Source: a bacterium
GTDB lineage: Bacteria; 4484-113; JAGGVC01
Direction: 5' to 3'
Length of the DNA: 64,000 bases
Assembly (NCBI GenBank): GCA_039961635.1
Contig: JABRWB010000037.1
Coordinates: 19,282 to 83,281, forward strand
Under the pieces are notes generated by a model. The model was not told where the DNA came from, did no database searches, and was given only the letters and a program-made list of their open reading frames with translations. Shown one piece after another: positions 43,125 through 52,721 of this stretch; position 1 is the stretch's first letter, and every line of letters begins with the position of its first letter. The translations under genes were made by a program, and so were the position numbers.

Positions 43125-43177
43125 GTTGAAAATGATCAAACAAGCACCGGCGCTCTCGCCGGACACGGAGCACTGTT

Positions 43178-44368
43178 GTGATTGAAAGAGACCCGCTTAA
43201 AATCAAGCCCATTCCGTTCGTCCAATTTTCGGCACTGTGGATCGCGATAAGCCTCGTCGTCATCGGCATAGGCGTCGCCGGAATGGTGATGAACAAGAAC
43301 AACCCCCACATCAACGCGCCCTTCAATTACGGAATCGATTACACGGGCGGCGATTTGATCGCCGGAACAGTCGGCAAGGACGTCACCTCCAAGGAAATTT
43401 TCGACATCGCGTCCAAGTACTCCTCGGTAGAGCCCGTAGTCCAGGTTGTCCAGGAAGGCGGTCTGTCGCGTTCCATCGAGATTCGAACCCGCATAAAATT
43501 CGATCCGACCGCCACTCCGGAGCAGCAAAACACCCAGCGCGAAGACAACCTCGTCAAAATGAAAGAGGAACTGAAGGAGAAGTTCGAAGGCTTCGAGCTG
43601 AAAAGCCAGGATTACGTGGGCCCGACCGTCGGCAAGGAGTTGATAAACAAAGCCATCGTTGCGCTCGCCATAGGAAGCGCGCTGATATTGATTTACATCT
43701 TCTTCCGGTTCGGCAACTTCCTGTTCGCGATCTCTGCAATCCTGGCGCTGCTTCACGACGTGATGATAACGCTCGGGGGCGCCGCGCTGATGAAGCTTGA
43801 AATCAGCCAGAGTTTCATCGCGGTCATCCTCACCATCATCGGATACTCCATCAACGACACGATTATTATTTACGACCGAATACGCGAAAACATGAAAAAG
43901 TACCCGACGCTCGAATTCAATCAGCTATGCAACCTCTCCCTCACGCAAACGCTGACGCGTAGCATCAACACCGTTGTTACGGTCGTGATAATGCTTCTTG
44001 GTCTGATCTTTTTCGGCGGCGAATCGATCCGCGATTTCGCTGTCGCGATGCTCATCGGTATCGTCAGCGGGGCGTACAGCTCCATCTTCATCGCGACGCC
44101 TCTCATCATAATGTTTAGAGGAAAGGAAGAAGCCCGCACGGCCAAATCCGTCGCTGCGGCGGAATTTTCCTCATCGCCCGCGCCCGCCGACCGCAAAACC
44201 AAGCCCGCTCGTCCCGCCGCGGCGGCAGCCGCGGTGTCGAAAGCCGAATCTATAGAGCCGGAATTCGGCGACGAAGTCCAGGATGAACAAATAAAAGGAA
44301 CCGCCGCGGAAGACGAAGCCGCGCGTGAACGCAAGCGCGCCAAAAAGGGCAAGGCGCGCCGCCGTTAA
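43178..44368 (+). CDS. secF: Protein translocase subunit SecF with charged C-terminal extension
   Basis: 396 residues. INAPFNYGIDYTGGDLIAG, the DYVGPTVGKELINKAIVALA segment and FIAVILTIIGYSINDTIIIYDRIREN are SecF signatures; six transmembrane helices. After IMFRGKEEA the protein continues for about 75 residues of Ala/Lys/Glu-rich low-complexity sequence ending in KRAKKGKARRR, longer than typical SecF. GTG start, GGAG about 8 nt upstream. Confidence 0.93.
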   Translation: MIERDPLKIKPIPFVQFSALWIAISLVVIGIGVAGMVMNKNNPHINAPFNYGIDYTGGDLIAGTVGKDVTSKEIFDIASKYSSVEPVVQVVQEGGLSRSIEIRTRIKFDPTATPEQQNTQREDNLVKMKEELKEKFEGFELKSQDYVGPTVGKELINKAIVALAIGSALILIYIFFRFGNFLFAISAILALLHDVMITLGGAALMKLEISQSFIAVILTIIGYSINDTIIIYDRIRENMKKYPTLEFNQLCNLSLTQTLTRSINTVVTVVIMLLGLIFFGGESIRDFAVAMLIGIVSGAYSSIFIATPLIIMFRGKEEARTAKSVAAAEFSSSPAPADRKTKPARPAAAAAAVSKAESIEPEFGDEVQDEQIKGTAAEDEAARERKRAKKGKARRR

Positions 44369-44370
44369 CG

Positions 44371-46089
44371 GTGGCCGCATGGAATGTGAGAAGCCAAAAT
44401 CCGGAGTCAGCCGCGCGCGTTTCTGCGGACTTCGGACTGCCAATCGCGATATCCCGCGCGCTTCTGTCGAGAAATCTCGCCCATCCCGATGAAATAGCTT
44501 TGTATTTGGACCCGCCGCGGGAATTGATTGATATCCGCGGACTGCTGCCCAATCTCGAGGAGGCCGCGTCGCGCGTGCTTTCGGCGCTGGATGCGCGCAC
44601 TCCGATACTTGTGTACGGCGATTACGACGTTGACGGGATAGCAGCGTCCACCGTCCTTTTCGGAGCGCTCAAAACGCTAGCGGCGAAGTCTAACGTTTAC
44701 CTTCCGTCCAGATTCGGGGAAGGCTACGGTCTTTCCGTCGCCGCATTGGAGCGGGCAAAGAATGCCGGCTACGGAATGGTCGTAACCGTGGACTGCGGCA
44801 TAGGCTCGATCGCGGAGGTCGAGGCCGCGCGCGCCATGGGTTTGGATATCGTAATCACCGACCACCACACTCTTGGCGATACGCTTCCTGATACCGTCAT
44901 AGTTAATCCGCTTCTGCGGGAAAACGCGACGAGCGGCGGCGAATCCACCGCGGCAAATCCCTGCGGCGCCGCAGTTGCGCTCGGACTCGCCGGGGAGCTT
45001 TTTTGGAAGCGCGGCCGCGATCGCGGCGAGGCCGCGAACCGTTGGCTTGAAATCGTCGCGCTCGCGACGATCGCGGATTCGATGGCGCTGATTGGTGTGA
45101 ACCGCGCTATCGTCAGGCACGGCATTGATCAAATGTGGGACACGACCAATCCGGGGCTGCGCGCCCTGTTGGAAGCGACCGGAGTGGGAACGGGCGCTGC
45201 GCCCACCGCGGAGCAGCTTGCTTTCGGCGTCATTCCCGCGCTGAACGCGTGCGGCAGAATGCTCTCTCCGCGGCTCGCATTTTCGCTTTTCGAAGCGAAG
45301 TCCGCCGACGAAGCGCGCCAAATCGCCCATCAAATCAAAGGGCTGAATTCGGAACGCCAGCTGGTTCAGGAGCGCGTTTTCGAAGAAGCCGCTCGCATGG
45401 CTTCTGAAGACCGCGGCGCGCCCGCTCATGTGCTTTTCTGCGAGCACTGGCACGCCGGGGTGCTTGGAATAGTCGCGGCGCAAATCGCGGAAACCTTCGG
45501 AAAACCCGCGGTCGTGCTCTCTTGCGCGCATGGCGAGGACGGAGGCATCCGCGGCAGCGCGCGCGCGCCCGCGGGCTGGGACCTGCGCGCCGCGCTGGAG
45601 GCCTCCGCCGCGCACCTGGACAAGTTCGGAGGGCATCCTTCGGCCGCCGGGATTTCGCTGTCGCCTGATTCGCTCGAAGCCTTCAGGGAAGCGTTTTGCG
45701 GCGCGATTGCGGCGGCGCAGCAAATTGCGGGCAACGGAGAATTGCAGATTGACGCCGAAGCATCCGCGGCCGAAATGGCGGCCGTCGATCTTGACAGCCT
45801 GCTGCGATTGGAGCCGACGGGCGAAGGCAATCCCGCGCCCGTTTTCGCACTCCGGCAATGCATGATCGAAGCCCCGCGCGCGATCGGACGAAACGGCACG
45901 ACGCTGGTTTGCAACATCGAACAAGGAGGCACCAGGTTCAAGGCAGTGGGATTCAGAATGAGCCACATCGCCGCGCGCTTCAAGGAAGGCGCGCCCTACG
46001 ACATAGCGGTCGCGCTCAAGCCGGACTTCTACGGCGGCGTACGCTCGGTGCGCTGCCAACTTCTGGACGCGGTTCCTTCTTCGCGCTAG
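44371..46089 (+). CDS. recJ: Single-strand-specific exonuclease RecJ
   Basis: 572 residues. DHH phosphoesterase motifs are GDYDVDGIAAS (D84, D86, D88), TVDCGIGS (D141) and TDHHTLGD (D164-H165-H166). The DHHA1 part has GILGIV-like GVLGIVAAQIAETFGKPAVV and GGHPSAAGISL. An OB-like end follows. RecJ degrades ssDNA 5'-3' in recombination and mismatch repair. The GTG start is 2 bp after the secF stop with no clear ribosome binding site, so translation may be coupled. Confidence 0.92.
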   Translation: MAAWNVRSQNPESAARVSADFGLPIAISRALLSRNLAHPDEIALYLDPPRELIDIRGLLPNLEEAASRVLSALDARTPILVYGDYDVDGIAASTVLFGALKTLAAKSNVYLPSRFGEGYGLSVAALERAKNAGYGMVVTVDCGIGSIAEVEAARAMGLDIVITDHHTLGDTLPDTVIVNPLLRENATSGGESTAANPCGAAVALGLAGELFWKRGRDRGEAANRWLEIVALATIADSMALIGVNRAIVRHGIDQMWDTTNPGLRALLEATGVGTGAAPTAEQLAFGVIPALNACGRMLSPRLAFSLFEAKSADEARQIAHQIKGLNSERQLVQERVFEEAARMASEDRGAPAHVLFCEHWHAGVLGIVAAQIAETFGKPAVVLSCAHGEDGGIRGSARAPAGWDLRAALEASAAHLDKFGGHPSAAGISLSPDSLEAFREAFCGAIAAAQQIAGNGELQIDAEASAAEMAAVDLDSLLRLEPTGEGNPAPVFALRQCMIEAPRAIGRNGTTLVCNIEQGGTRFKAVGFRMSHIAARFKEGAPYDIAVALKPDFYGGVRSVRCQLLDAVPSSR

Positions 46090-46103
46090 CCGTCCGCATG
46101 CCC

Positions 46104-46109
46104 TATACT
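46104..46109 (+). promoter_or_regulatory. -10 box, near-leaderless gatB start
   Basis: TATACT, 9 nt, ATG; no Shine-Dalgarno sequence. The leader would be 2-3 nt. An earlier in-frame ATG at 46098 overlaps this box. Confidence 0.4.
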
Positions 46110-46118
46110 GCGCGGGTC

Positions 46119-47591
46119 ATGTCCGAAGCGCTCAAGACAATCTGGGAAGCCGTAATCGGCCTTGAAATCCACGTGCAGATAGCGACTGCCGCAAAGCAGT
46201 TCTGCTCCTGCCCCGCGATCTTCACAAACGATCCCGCGGACGCGAACAAGTATGTATGTCCCGTCTGCCTCGGGCATCCCGGCACTCTTCCCGTATTGAA
46301 CAGGAAAAGCGTGGAGCTTGCGCTGCGGCTGGCCGCGGCCGCGCGCGCTCGCGTCGCGCCCAAAAACGTATTCGCCCGAAAGAACTATTTTTATCCCGAC
46401 CTCCCCAAGGGATATCAGATCAGCCAATACGAAATACCGCTGGCATCCGGCGGTGCGCTGGCTTACTTCCATCGTGAATCGCGCAAGTCGCCTTGGGAGA
46501 CGCGCGAAGCGCGGCTTGTGCGGATGCACCTGGAGGAGGACACTGGCAAGTCGTTCCACCTGCCCGACGGCTCCACGCTCGTGGACTTCAACCGCTCGGG
46601 AGTCCCGCTTCTCGAAATCGTCACCGAGCCGTGCTTCCGCACGCCGGACGAGGCTGTGTCATTCCTTGAAGAGCTGCGCCTGACGCTCGTATATCTCGGC
46701 GTCAGCGGTGCGAACATGGAGCTTGGCCAGATGCGGTGCGAGCCGAACGTCAGCGTTCGTCCGGCGGGCACGGACGAGCTTAGGGCGAAAGTGGAGCTAA
46801 AAAATCTTAATTCATTCGCCACGTTAAAAAAGGCGGTGGAATTCGAAATCGCGCGCCAGGCCGCAGAATGGGAGCGCGGAGGCCGCGTACTGGCCCAAAC
46901 CATGCGCTGGGACGAGGGAGCGCGCGCGACGGTCGCGATGCGAACGAAGGAAACCGCGGACGACTATCGCTATTTCGACGAGCCGGATCTGCCGCCGCTT
47001 TCTGTGACGGATGCGATGCTGAATGAAGCCGCCGCGTTCGCGGAGCGCACCGCGTACGCGATTCGAAAAAAGCTCGCGGTGCGCGACGGCTTGTCGGATT
47101 ACGACGCGGCCAACATCGCGGGAAATCCCTCGAACCTGGAATGGTATGAGGCGCTGGCCGCAAAAGTGTCCGACGCGAAGCTCGTCGCGAACTGGGTGCT
47201 GGGCGAAATCAGCCGGTGGAGAACCGAGCTGGGAGACCGTTTTATTGCCGATCGCGGCGAAACGGCGGCGCTGCTTGGCGCACTGGCGGCCGGGAAAATA
47301 AACAACGCGCAGGCCAAACTGATTTTCGAAAAAATGGCCGCGGAAGGCGCATCGGCCGAGTCGTTGATCTCATCCGCCGGCATAGCGGCGGAGTCCGCCG
47401 GAGAAAACGCGTTGACCGCGGCCGTGAGCGAAGCCATCGCCGAAAATCCGCGTCCGGTCGCCGATTACAAATCCGGAAAGACGAACGCGATAATGGTTCT
47501 CGTCGGCCAAGTTATGAAGAAAACGAAGGGAGCGGCTGACGCCGCGAAGGTTCGGGAATTGCTTGAAAAAGAGCTGTCAAGCCCGCAATAA
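46119..47591 (+). CDS. gatB: Aspartyl/glutamyl-tRNA amidotransferase subunit B
   Basis: 490 residues. WEAVIGLEIHVQIAT at the N-terminus, CPVCLGHPGTLPVLN, the kinase-like core DLPKGYQISQYEIP, HLEEDTGKS, VDFNRSGVPLLEIVTEP and the C-terminal GatB/YqeY tail domain are all present. GatB phosphorylates and transamidates mischarged Glu-tRNA-Gln or Asp-tRNA-Asn with GatA and GatC. GatA and GatC are not in the window. The presence of gatB implies the indirect route for Gln- and/or Asn-tRNA. Confidence 0.95.
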   Translation: MSEALKTIWEAVIGLEIHVQIATAAKQFCSCPAIFTNDPADANKYVCPVCLGHPGTLPVLNRKSVELALRLAAAARARVAPKNVFARKNYFYPDLPKGYQISQYEIPLASGGALAYFHRESRKSPWETREARLVRMHLEEDTGKSFHLPDGSTLVDFNRSGVPLLEIVTEPCFRTPDEAVSFLEELRLTLVYLGVSGANMELGQMRCEPNVSVRPAGTDELRAKVELKNLNSFATLKKAVEFEIARQAAEWERGGRVLAQTMRWDEGARATVAMRTKETADDYRYFDEPDLPPLSVTDAMLNEAAAFAERTAYAIRKKLAVRDGLSDYDAANIAGNPSNLEWYEALAAKVSDAKLVANWVLGEISRWRTELGDRFIADRGETAALLGALAAGKINNAQAKLIFEKMAAEGASAESLISSAGIAAESAGENALTAAVSEAIAENPRPVADYKSGKTNAIMVLVGQVMKKTKGAADAAKVRELLEKELSSPQ

Positions 47592-48051
47592 GAATTGCGT
47601 ACCGCGGGCAAATATCCTTTTCACAGCGAGGCGGCGGGGTTGTCTGTTGCGGATTTTGCTTCCGAATGCGGAAAGCAGTTGCGAAAGCAGCGTCAGTTTG
47701 GGTAAGATTTGTCCGGCGGCGCCTGAAGAGCGTACCCGGCGACATTCGGAATCATTTCTGGTAATTGCCGGGCCTGGTGGTAAGGCCCAAGGGGAAGGGG
47801 CAGGCGCCGCTTTTTCGCGTCCGGAGCGAGGCGCGTAAGGGGCATCCATTATCGCCCCGTCGGCGAGCGAATCTCAACAATTCAGCTTCCGCAAGTCTGC
47901 GGCCGCTTTTTGCGTCCAGGCGATGCCGGATGCGCCCCAAAGAAACCCACATAACTTTCGCCGTAAATTTCGATTTAGGAAACGCAAAAAAAAATCCCCC
48001 CGGATCGCTCCGGGGGGAAGTTCAAATCTTCAAAATCCGCTCAAGCCGACA
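47592..48051. other. 460-bp intergenic region
   Basis: No convincing gene. It holds the terminator of the minus-strand lipoprotein gene at its right end. I looked for tRNA, riboswitch and small-ORF features on both strands and saw none; short GC-rich hairpins occur around 47770-47830. Confidence 0.5.
47985..48018 (-). terminator. Rho-independent terminator of the dockerin/cohesin-like lipoprotein gene
   Basis: TCCCCCCGGA pairs with TCCGGGGGGA in a 10-bp stem with a short loop; on the minus strand a T run follows. Confidence 0.92.
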
Positions 48052-51000
48052 CTATCCTGCCGAGTAATTGGCAACCGAGAACGGAATCGCAAAGGGGGCT
48101 GCGGGATTGGGCACCCAGGATTGCGGAGTGACGCCGTAATTCCAAATCGCCACGCCGACATACCAGCGGCCGTTGTCCAGAATGAACGGGTTGATTTCCG
48201 TCAGCGGGAATACAATCCAGCCGGAATCGTTTTCAGTGAACTGCGCGCCGGGCTCGCCGATGCCGGGCAGGTCGCCCGGATCCATATGCGGGCCGGAAGT
48301 AATCGCGTAGGGCTTGAAAGTGGATATGCCGGCGTTGGGAGACGGGCTGTAATTCAACCCGCCGAGGATGCGCTGAACCGGGTTGCCGGGCAAGCCGCCT
48401 TCCTCGTTGAAGAGCTGGACCGAAGTATCGTGATAGTCGAGCGTAGTGCTGTCAAATTCGACATCGGGCTGAATAAAGTCGGCCACGATGAACAGCGCCG
48501 GATCCTGCTTCTGCGCCCAATCGAACGTAACACCGAACGCATCCGGGTACTCGATGAAGGGCCAAGGCGAATCCTTGACGTTGTCGCGGTCATGGTCGAA
48601 CACGATGTCAGCGTCCGCGATCGCGTGGATCACCGGCGGATCGCCGCTGGGCGGTGCGGGATTGGCCTGCTTGACGAACGTCGCGCCGCCGACCGGGAAG
48701 CCGCCGCCGCCGGCCGCGAACACCGCGATGTAATAGGTGTCAACAGGCAGCTGTGTGGTGTCGATGACGAGCCTGTTCCACGTACGGGCGCTCCAGTCCG
48801 TGCAGAATATCAGGCCGGGGTTGTCCTGCTGCTCCGCAAGCTGGGTGGTCGCCACCCAGGCAGCCTGATTGTGAACGAAGGAGCCGCCGGGACCCGTAAA
48901 TGGATCTTCGGTGTAGATGCGCGCATGCGGCTCGGGCGGAGGAGCTTCGGGATCGAGAGGATCGCCGATCCACGGGAAGAAATAGCCGCACTTGTTGCCC
49001 TCGGAGTCAAACTCCTCGCGTACCCAGGTCTGGTTGTAGCGGGAAGCGTCGAGCTGCTGGTCAACGATGTTCGGGTATTTTTGGACGCGCGGATTCTCGG
49101 GGAAGACCACGATGCGGTGTACGCCCTGATTGCCTTCGCTGTCCACGACCACCGGATAGATGCGCAGCGGAATCGGGGTTACGCCCAGGTTGGTCGTGAC
49201 CAGGTGTAGGTCCGTGGGCGCTGTGCCGTCCACCGGCGGGTGGTTGATGCTCGAAAGATGTCCCAGCGTATTGCCGGCGCGGAAACGCCATGCGCCCCAG
49301 CCGACGGATGCGGGAACCTTGAATACGATTACCTGCTCGGTTCCGAATTCCGCGTTGGGCTGGTCCACAACCACGAATTCGCCGAGGTCGAGATCGAATT
49401 CATCCACACCTTCGACGAGGCTGACCTCGGTCGGACTGGTGGGAGGATTCGGATCATCCGGCGGCCAGAACGACAACGCCGGAATCAATGTGAACGTGTA
49501 GTTGTCGGTGCCGCCGACGCCCTCGTTCATGTTGCAGAAAATGCGGACAAGCTGGGTGTTGTAGTCAATGAAATCAACTTCGGTGGGCGTGACATCCGCA
49601 AGGTAAGGCGCGTTGGGATCGGCGCCCACGTTGATGGTGAGATTCATCGTCTCGCCGCCGGGGCCGCCGATGTTTGCAGATACTTCCACGGTGAACGGAT
49701 CGTCCGCTCCCGCGGTCGCGGATGTGGACGGGCCGGGGCTGACAGAGAACGGGAAGTCCTGAAGCGGAGCATCAGGATGACCGGAAGTAACGACGGAAGT
49801 CCACGTGACATTGTTCCAAACCGCTCTCCAGAGCGGATCGCTCGGGAACATCTCCGCGGGGGGCAGATACTGGCTCTGTTCCGGGTCGTACACCGAAACA
49901 TCGCCGCTTACGAGGTTGAAGTCGTAAGTCTCATTCGCGATGAAGTCGAGATTGCCGAGCGGATCTCCGTTTGCGTCCAGAAGATCGCCATCGGGATTCA
50001 GATGCGCGGTGATCGTATCGGGAAGCAGCGGGTTGTCAATCGTCACCGTGAAGCCGAGGAGTAACGGCGGATTTTGAGTGCCGCCGCCGCCGGGCACTTC
50101 GATGGCCGAGCTTTCAGCTGGGGACTCGCCTTCGCCGTCCACGCCGCGAACGAAGAACCAGTACGACTCGCCTTCCGGAGCGAAATTCTGGATGTCGTAA
50201 ACATACGTTCCGAAACCCTCGGCGTTAAGCGATGCGCCGGGATCAGCGGTGGCCCTATCCACGGATCCGTCCAACGTCGGGTTGGACTTGTCGTCGGAAA
50301 GGCTGTAATAAACGTTGTAACCGGTGACGGTCTGAAGGTAATTCAAAGCGATCGGCGTAATGTCGGAAACGCCGACTTCATCGCTTTGGTCATAGTCGAA
50401 AATCGTGGATTCCGGCGTAGACGAAGGAACTTCCAAGAAGTTAATGGCGATCGGCGTAAGGTCGGAGATGCCGACTTCGCCGCTCCTGTCGCCGTCGCCC
50501 ACCAGGACTTCGCGCCATCTCAACTTGACGATGTCCTGCGGGACCGCGGCAACCTGATCGTTTACGTCCAATCCCTCGATTTGAACGTCGCTCTCACGCG
50601 GCAGGAAAGCTTCGACCCTGCCGATGCTTACTTCCCTGTAAGGCGACTTTTCAAACGTGACCGTGACGATCGTGCCGGAACCGGAAACGGGCTCCTTCTG
50701 ATCGTAATGAATGGGAACAACGCCAAGACCGACGTTGCCGGCCACGGTTGTAATGCCGGCCGTCAAAAGCTCTTCCGTGCCGAAGAATTCACCGAAATCA
50801 ACGGACACGGGATTGAATTTTGCCGGGTCGTAAATCAACTCGAAGAGGGCGTAAGGCAGATCGCGTGCGCCGTCGGCCGCGACATTGACCTTTACCTCTC
50901 CCGAGCCAAGTTCCTCACTGGATAGCGAAAATGATTCCTTATCCAAACCTCCGCGAGGAATCAGCGTAAAGCCATCCTCCGTAATCCCTTCCTGCGTGGA

Positions 51001-51120
51001 GGAGCCGTCTGCGAGGTTAGCCCCGCCGGCGATCATCCTGCTCTTTGTACCTCCCCCGCAGGCGACCAGGGCAACAAGGAGGAGGGCCAAGAGCAAGACA
51101 TTTAGTAATCTCGGGTTCAT
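48052..51120 (-). CDS. Lipoprotein with cohesin-like domain, dockerin pair and large beta-rich region
   Basis: 1022 residues. Lipoprotein signal peptide ending LVAC (Cys21). Residues about 65-175 have the cohesin/CBM-like beta-sandwich pattern (GEVKVNVAADGARDLPYALF, ELIYDPAKFNPVSVDFGEFF, SGSGTIVTVTFEK). Residues about 208-265 hold two dockerin-like loops (GDGDRSGEVGISDLTPIA and DEVGVSDITPIALNYL) running into GYNVYYS and an FN3-like module. The C-terminal 650 residues are beta-rich, ending PFAIPFSVANYSAG. The ATG is preceded by AGAGG at 7 nt; an upstream in-frame TTG is rejected. Third member of the dockerin-FN3 family here. Ligand unknown. Confidence 0.7.
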   Translation of the reverse strand: MNPRLLNVLLLALLLVALVACGGGTKSRMIAGGANLADGSSTQEGITEDGFTLIPRGGLDKESFSLSSEELGSGEVKVNVAADGARDLPYALFELIYDPAKFNPVSVDFGEFFGTEELLTAGITTVAGNVGLGVVPIHYDQKEPVSGSGTIVTVTFEKSPYREVSIGRVEAFLPRESDVQIEGLDVNDQVAAVPQDIVKLRWREVLVGDGDRSGEVGISDLTPIAINFLEVPSSTPESTIFDYDQSDEVGVSDITPIALNYLQTVTGYNVYYSLSDDKSNPTLDGSVDRATADPGASLNAEGFGTYVYDIQNFAPEGESYWFFVRGVDGEGESPAESSAIEVPGGGGTQNPPLLLGFTVTIDNPLLPDTITAHLNPDGDLLDANGDPLGNLDFIANETYDFNLVSGDVSVYDPEQSQYLPPAEMFPSDPLWRAVWNNVTWTSVVTSGHPDAPLQDFPFSVSPGPSTSATAGADDPFTVEVSANIGGPGGETMNLTINVGADPNAPYLADVTPTEVDFIDYNTQLVRIFCNMNEGVGGTDNYTFTLIPALSFWPPDDPNPPTSPTEVSLVEGVDEFDLDLGEFVVVDQPNAEFGTEQVIVFKVPASVGWGAWRFRAGNTLGHLSSINHPPVDGTAPTDLHLVTTNLGVTPIPLRIYPVVVDSEGNQGVHRIVVFPENPRVQKYPNIVDQQLDASRYNQTWVREEFDSEGNKCGYFFPWIGDPLDPEAPPPEPHARIYTEDPFTGPGGSFVHNQAAWVATTQLAEQQDNPGLIFCTDWSARTWNRLVIDTTQLPVDTYYIAVFAAGGGGFPVGGATFVKQANPAPPSGDPPVIHAIADADIVFDHDRDNVKDSPWPFIEYPDAFGVTFDWAQKQDPALFIVADFIQPDVEFDSTTLDYHDTSVQLFNEEGGLPGNPVQRILGGLNYSPSPNAGISTFKPYAITSGPHMDPGDLPGIGEPGAQFTENDSGWIVFPLTEINPFILDNGRWYVGVAIWNYGVTPQSWVPNPAAPFAIPFSVANYSAG

Positions 51121-51237
51121 GCTCAATCCTCTCCCTTAAAAGTATTGGTCGCTCTTCCGCGCGCATCCAAGCGGATACGGCGGAACAACAACGAATTACC
51201 AACGTACAACCCTCGACGCCAACGGCGATGAGGGGAA

Positions 51238-51265
51238 GCGAAGGGGGAGCGAACTCCCCCTTCGC
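51238..51265 (-). terminator. Terminator-like hairpin after the PKD lipoprotein gene
   Basis: A perfect 12-bp stem, GCGAAGGGGGAG / CTCCCCCTTCGC, with a 4-nt loop. Only a weak T-tract (TTCCCCT) follows on the minus strand. Confidence 0.7.
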
Positions 51266-51279
51266 GGTTTAATGCCTAA

Positions 51280-52452
51280 TTACGCACCGCCCGTGTTGGG
51301 ATAACCGGGCTTGCCGAGGGTCGCCCACTGGTACTGCGCAGTGGAGAGATCCGAATAGTACGTGCGGTTCGACTCATTCGAAAGCGAGAAGTTGACTCCC
51401 GTTCCGCCGCTGGCGAAAGTCAGCGTAAGGATGCCGATGCAGCCCATCGCGGAAGCACCGCTGGCTTCGAACGTGTTGCCGCCCCAGTTCATTCCGAGGT
51501 CCACGAACGTCGTAAATCCGGTGTACGCCGAAGTGGGGGTCGGGATGATCGGCGGGGGCAGGAACGCGCCGCTGTGGTTCTTCCAATAATTGCCGCCGGG
51601 GGTGGCATCAGTCGGGGTCGCGAACGTGCCGGCCGAAGGCGCCGCGCTGCAGAGCAGACGGATGGAGTTGATGTTCGCAAGCGGATTGGCGTTCTGGTTG
51701 ATGTAGAAGTTCAGAACGACCTGGGTGTCCGTCGCGGAAGCAACGACGAAGAACAGGCTGTCGGTAACCGCGCCTTCGAACGGATCGAACGCATAGTCGA
51801 TCGAAACCGTGTCGCTGACGTCGGCGTTGACACCGTCATTGATGGTGAGCGTGACTACGGCTGTTCCGGTCTCGCCGGCCGGCGGAACGAAGGTGGCCGT
51901 TGCACCGGTGTTGTCTGCTGTACCGGGCGTAACGCTTCCCACGTCGGAGCTCCATTCGACGGAGATGTCGTCTCCATCGTCATCGTGGAAGACCGCGGTG
52001 ATGTCGTAACCGCTTGCCGTCAGGCTATCAATAACCGGCGCGACATTGGGGATAACCTCAATGAGCAGCGTAAAGCTGGCATCCTTGGAAAGGCTGGTGC
52101 CTTCCGCGGTTTCGGTAACGGTGACGGTTCCCGAATATGCCGTCGTGCTTGGCGGGCCGACAAGCGTGACAACCGCCGAAGCCGTGGTGCCGCCCGAAGT
52201 AACGGTGGCCCACGTTCCAAAATTCCAGGAATAGCTGAGAACTCCGCCGCCGGTCGCTGTGGCCGCGACGGTGAAAGTCACGCTATCGCCGGGATAATAC
52301 GGGCCCGTGGCGGGATTGATCGTGACGCCCGTGACCTCCGGGCCGTCCCATCCTCCGCCAAGGAATACGCGGCCGTTCTTGGTCGCGCAGGACGCGAGCA
52401 AGAGCAGGACCAGAGCCCATGCGATCGCAAAGAAAACCAGATTCCTTCTCAC
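51280..52452 (-). CDS. Lipoprotein with PKD-like domain and C-terminal cohesin-like region
   Basis: 390 residues. Signal peptide ends at LLASC (Cys22). A PKD-like domain spans about 40-130 (GPYYPGDSVTFTVAATATGG, LSYSWNFGTWATV). A second Ig-like repeat follows (VIDSLTASGYDITAVFHDDD, GTAVVTLTINDGVNADVSD). The last 170 residues (VLNFYINQNANPLANINSIR, GCIGILTLTFASGGTGVNF) look like a cohesin-type sandwich. GTG start, GGAGG 6 nt upstream, with a TATAAT further upstream. Surface or periplasmic; ligand unknown. Confidence 0.65.
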   Translation of the reverse strand: MRRNLVFFAIAWALVLLLLASCATKNGRVFLGGGWDGPEVTGVTINPATGPYYPGDSVTFTVAATATGGGVLSYSWNFGTWATVTSGGTTASAVVTLVGPPSTTAYSGTVTVTETAEGTSLSKDASFTLLIEVIPNVAPVIDSLTASGYDITAVFHDDDGDDISVEWSSDVGSVTPGTADNTGATATFVPPAGETGTAVVTLTINDGVNADVSDTVSIDYAFDPFEGAVTDSLFFVVASATDTQVVLNFYINQNANPLANINSIRLLCSAAPSAGTFATPTDATPGGNYWKNHSGAFLPPPIIPTPTSAYTGFTTFVDLGMNWGGNTFEASGASAMGCIGILTLTFASGGTGVNFSLSNESNRTYYSDLSTAQYQWATLGKPGYPNTGGA

Positions 52453-52721
52453 AACATTCCTCCTTAAGCAAATGGTCTTGCGGATGACTACACACTAAAG
52501 CGTAAAGCAATTATAGCCAGTAATTCAGCCAAAAGCAAGCGCCCTACGGCGATCGGCACATACCGGCCTTTTTTCCCTTAAGGCATTCCCGCCCCAACCG
52601 CGGCAAACCGAAACCAAAAGGCAACGGCCACCGAAGCAAAGAAGATACTAACAGATTCCCCGTCAAGCTTCAACCCCTGGTACGACGCCAAAGGTGGCGG
52701 CGGCATTATAGCGCAAATTTG

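Noticed and set aside
44677..46059. A 460-codon minus-strand open frame
   Set aside because: It is antisense to recJ, whose motifs are complete.
47923..49209. A 428-codon plus-strand frame starting in the large intergenic gap
   Set aside because: Most of it is antisense to the lipoprotein gene, it crosses that gene's terminator, and it shows no domain.
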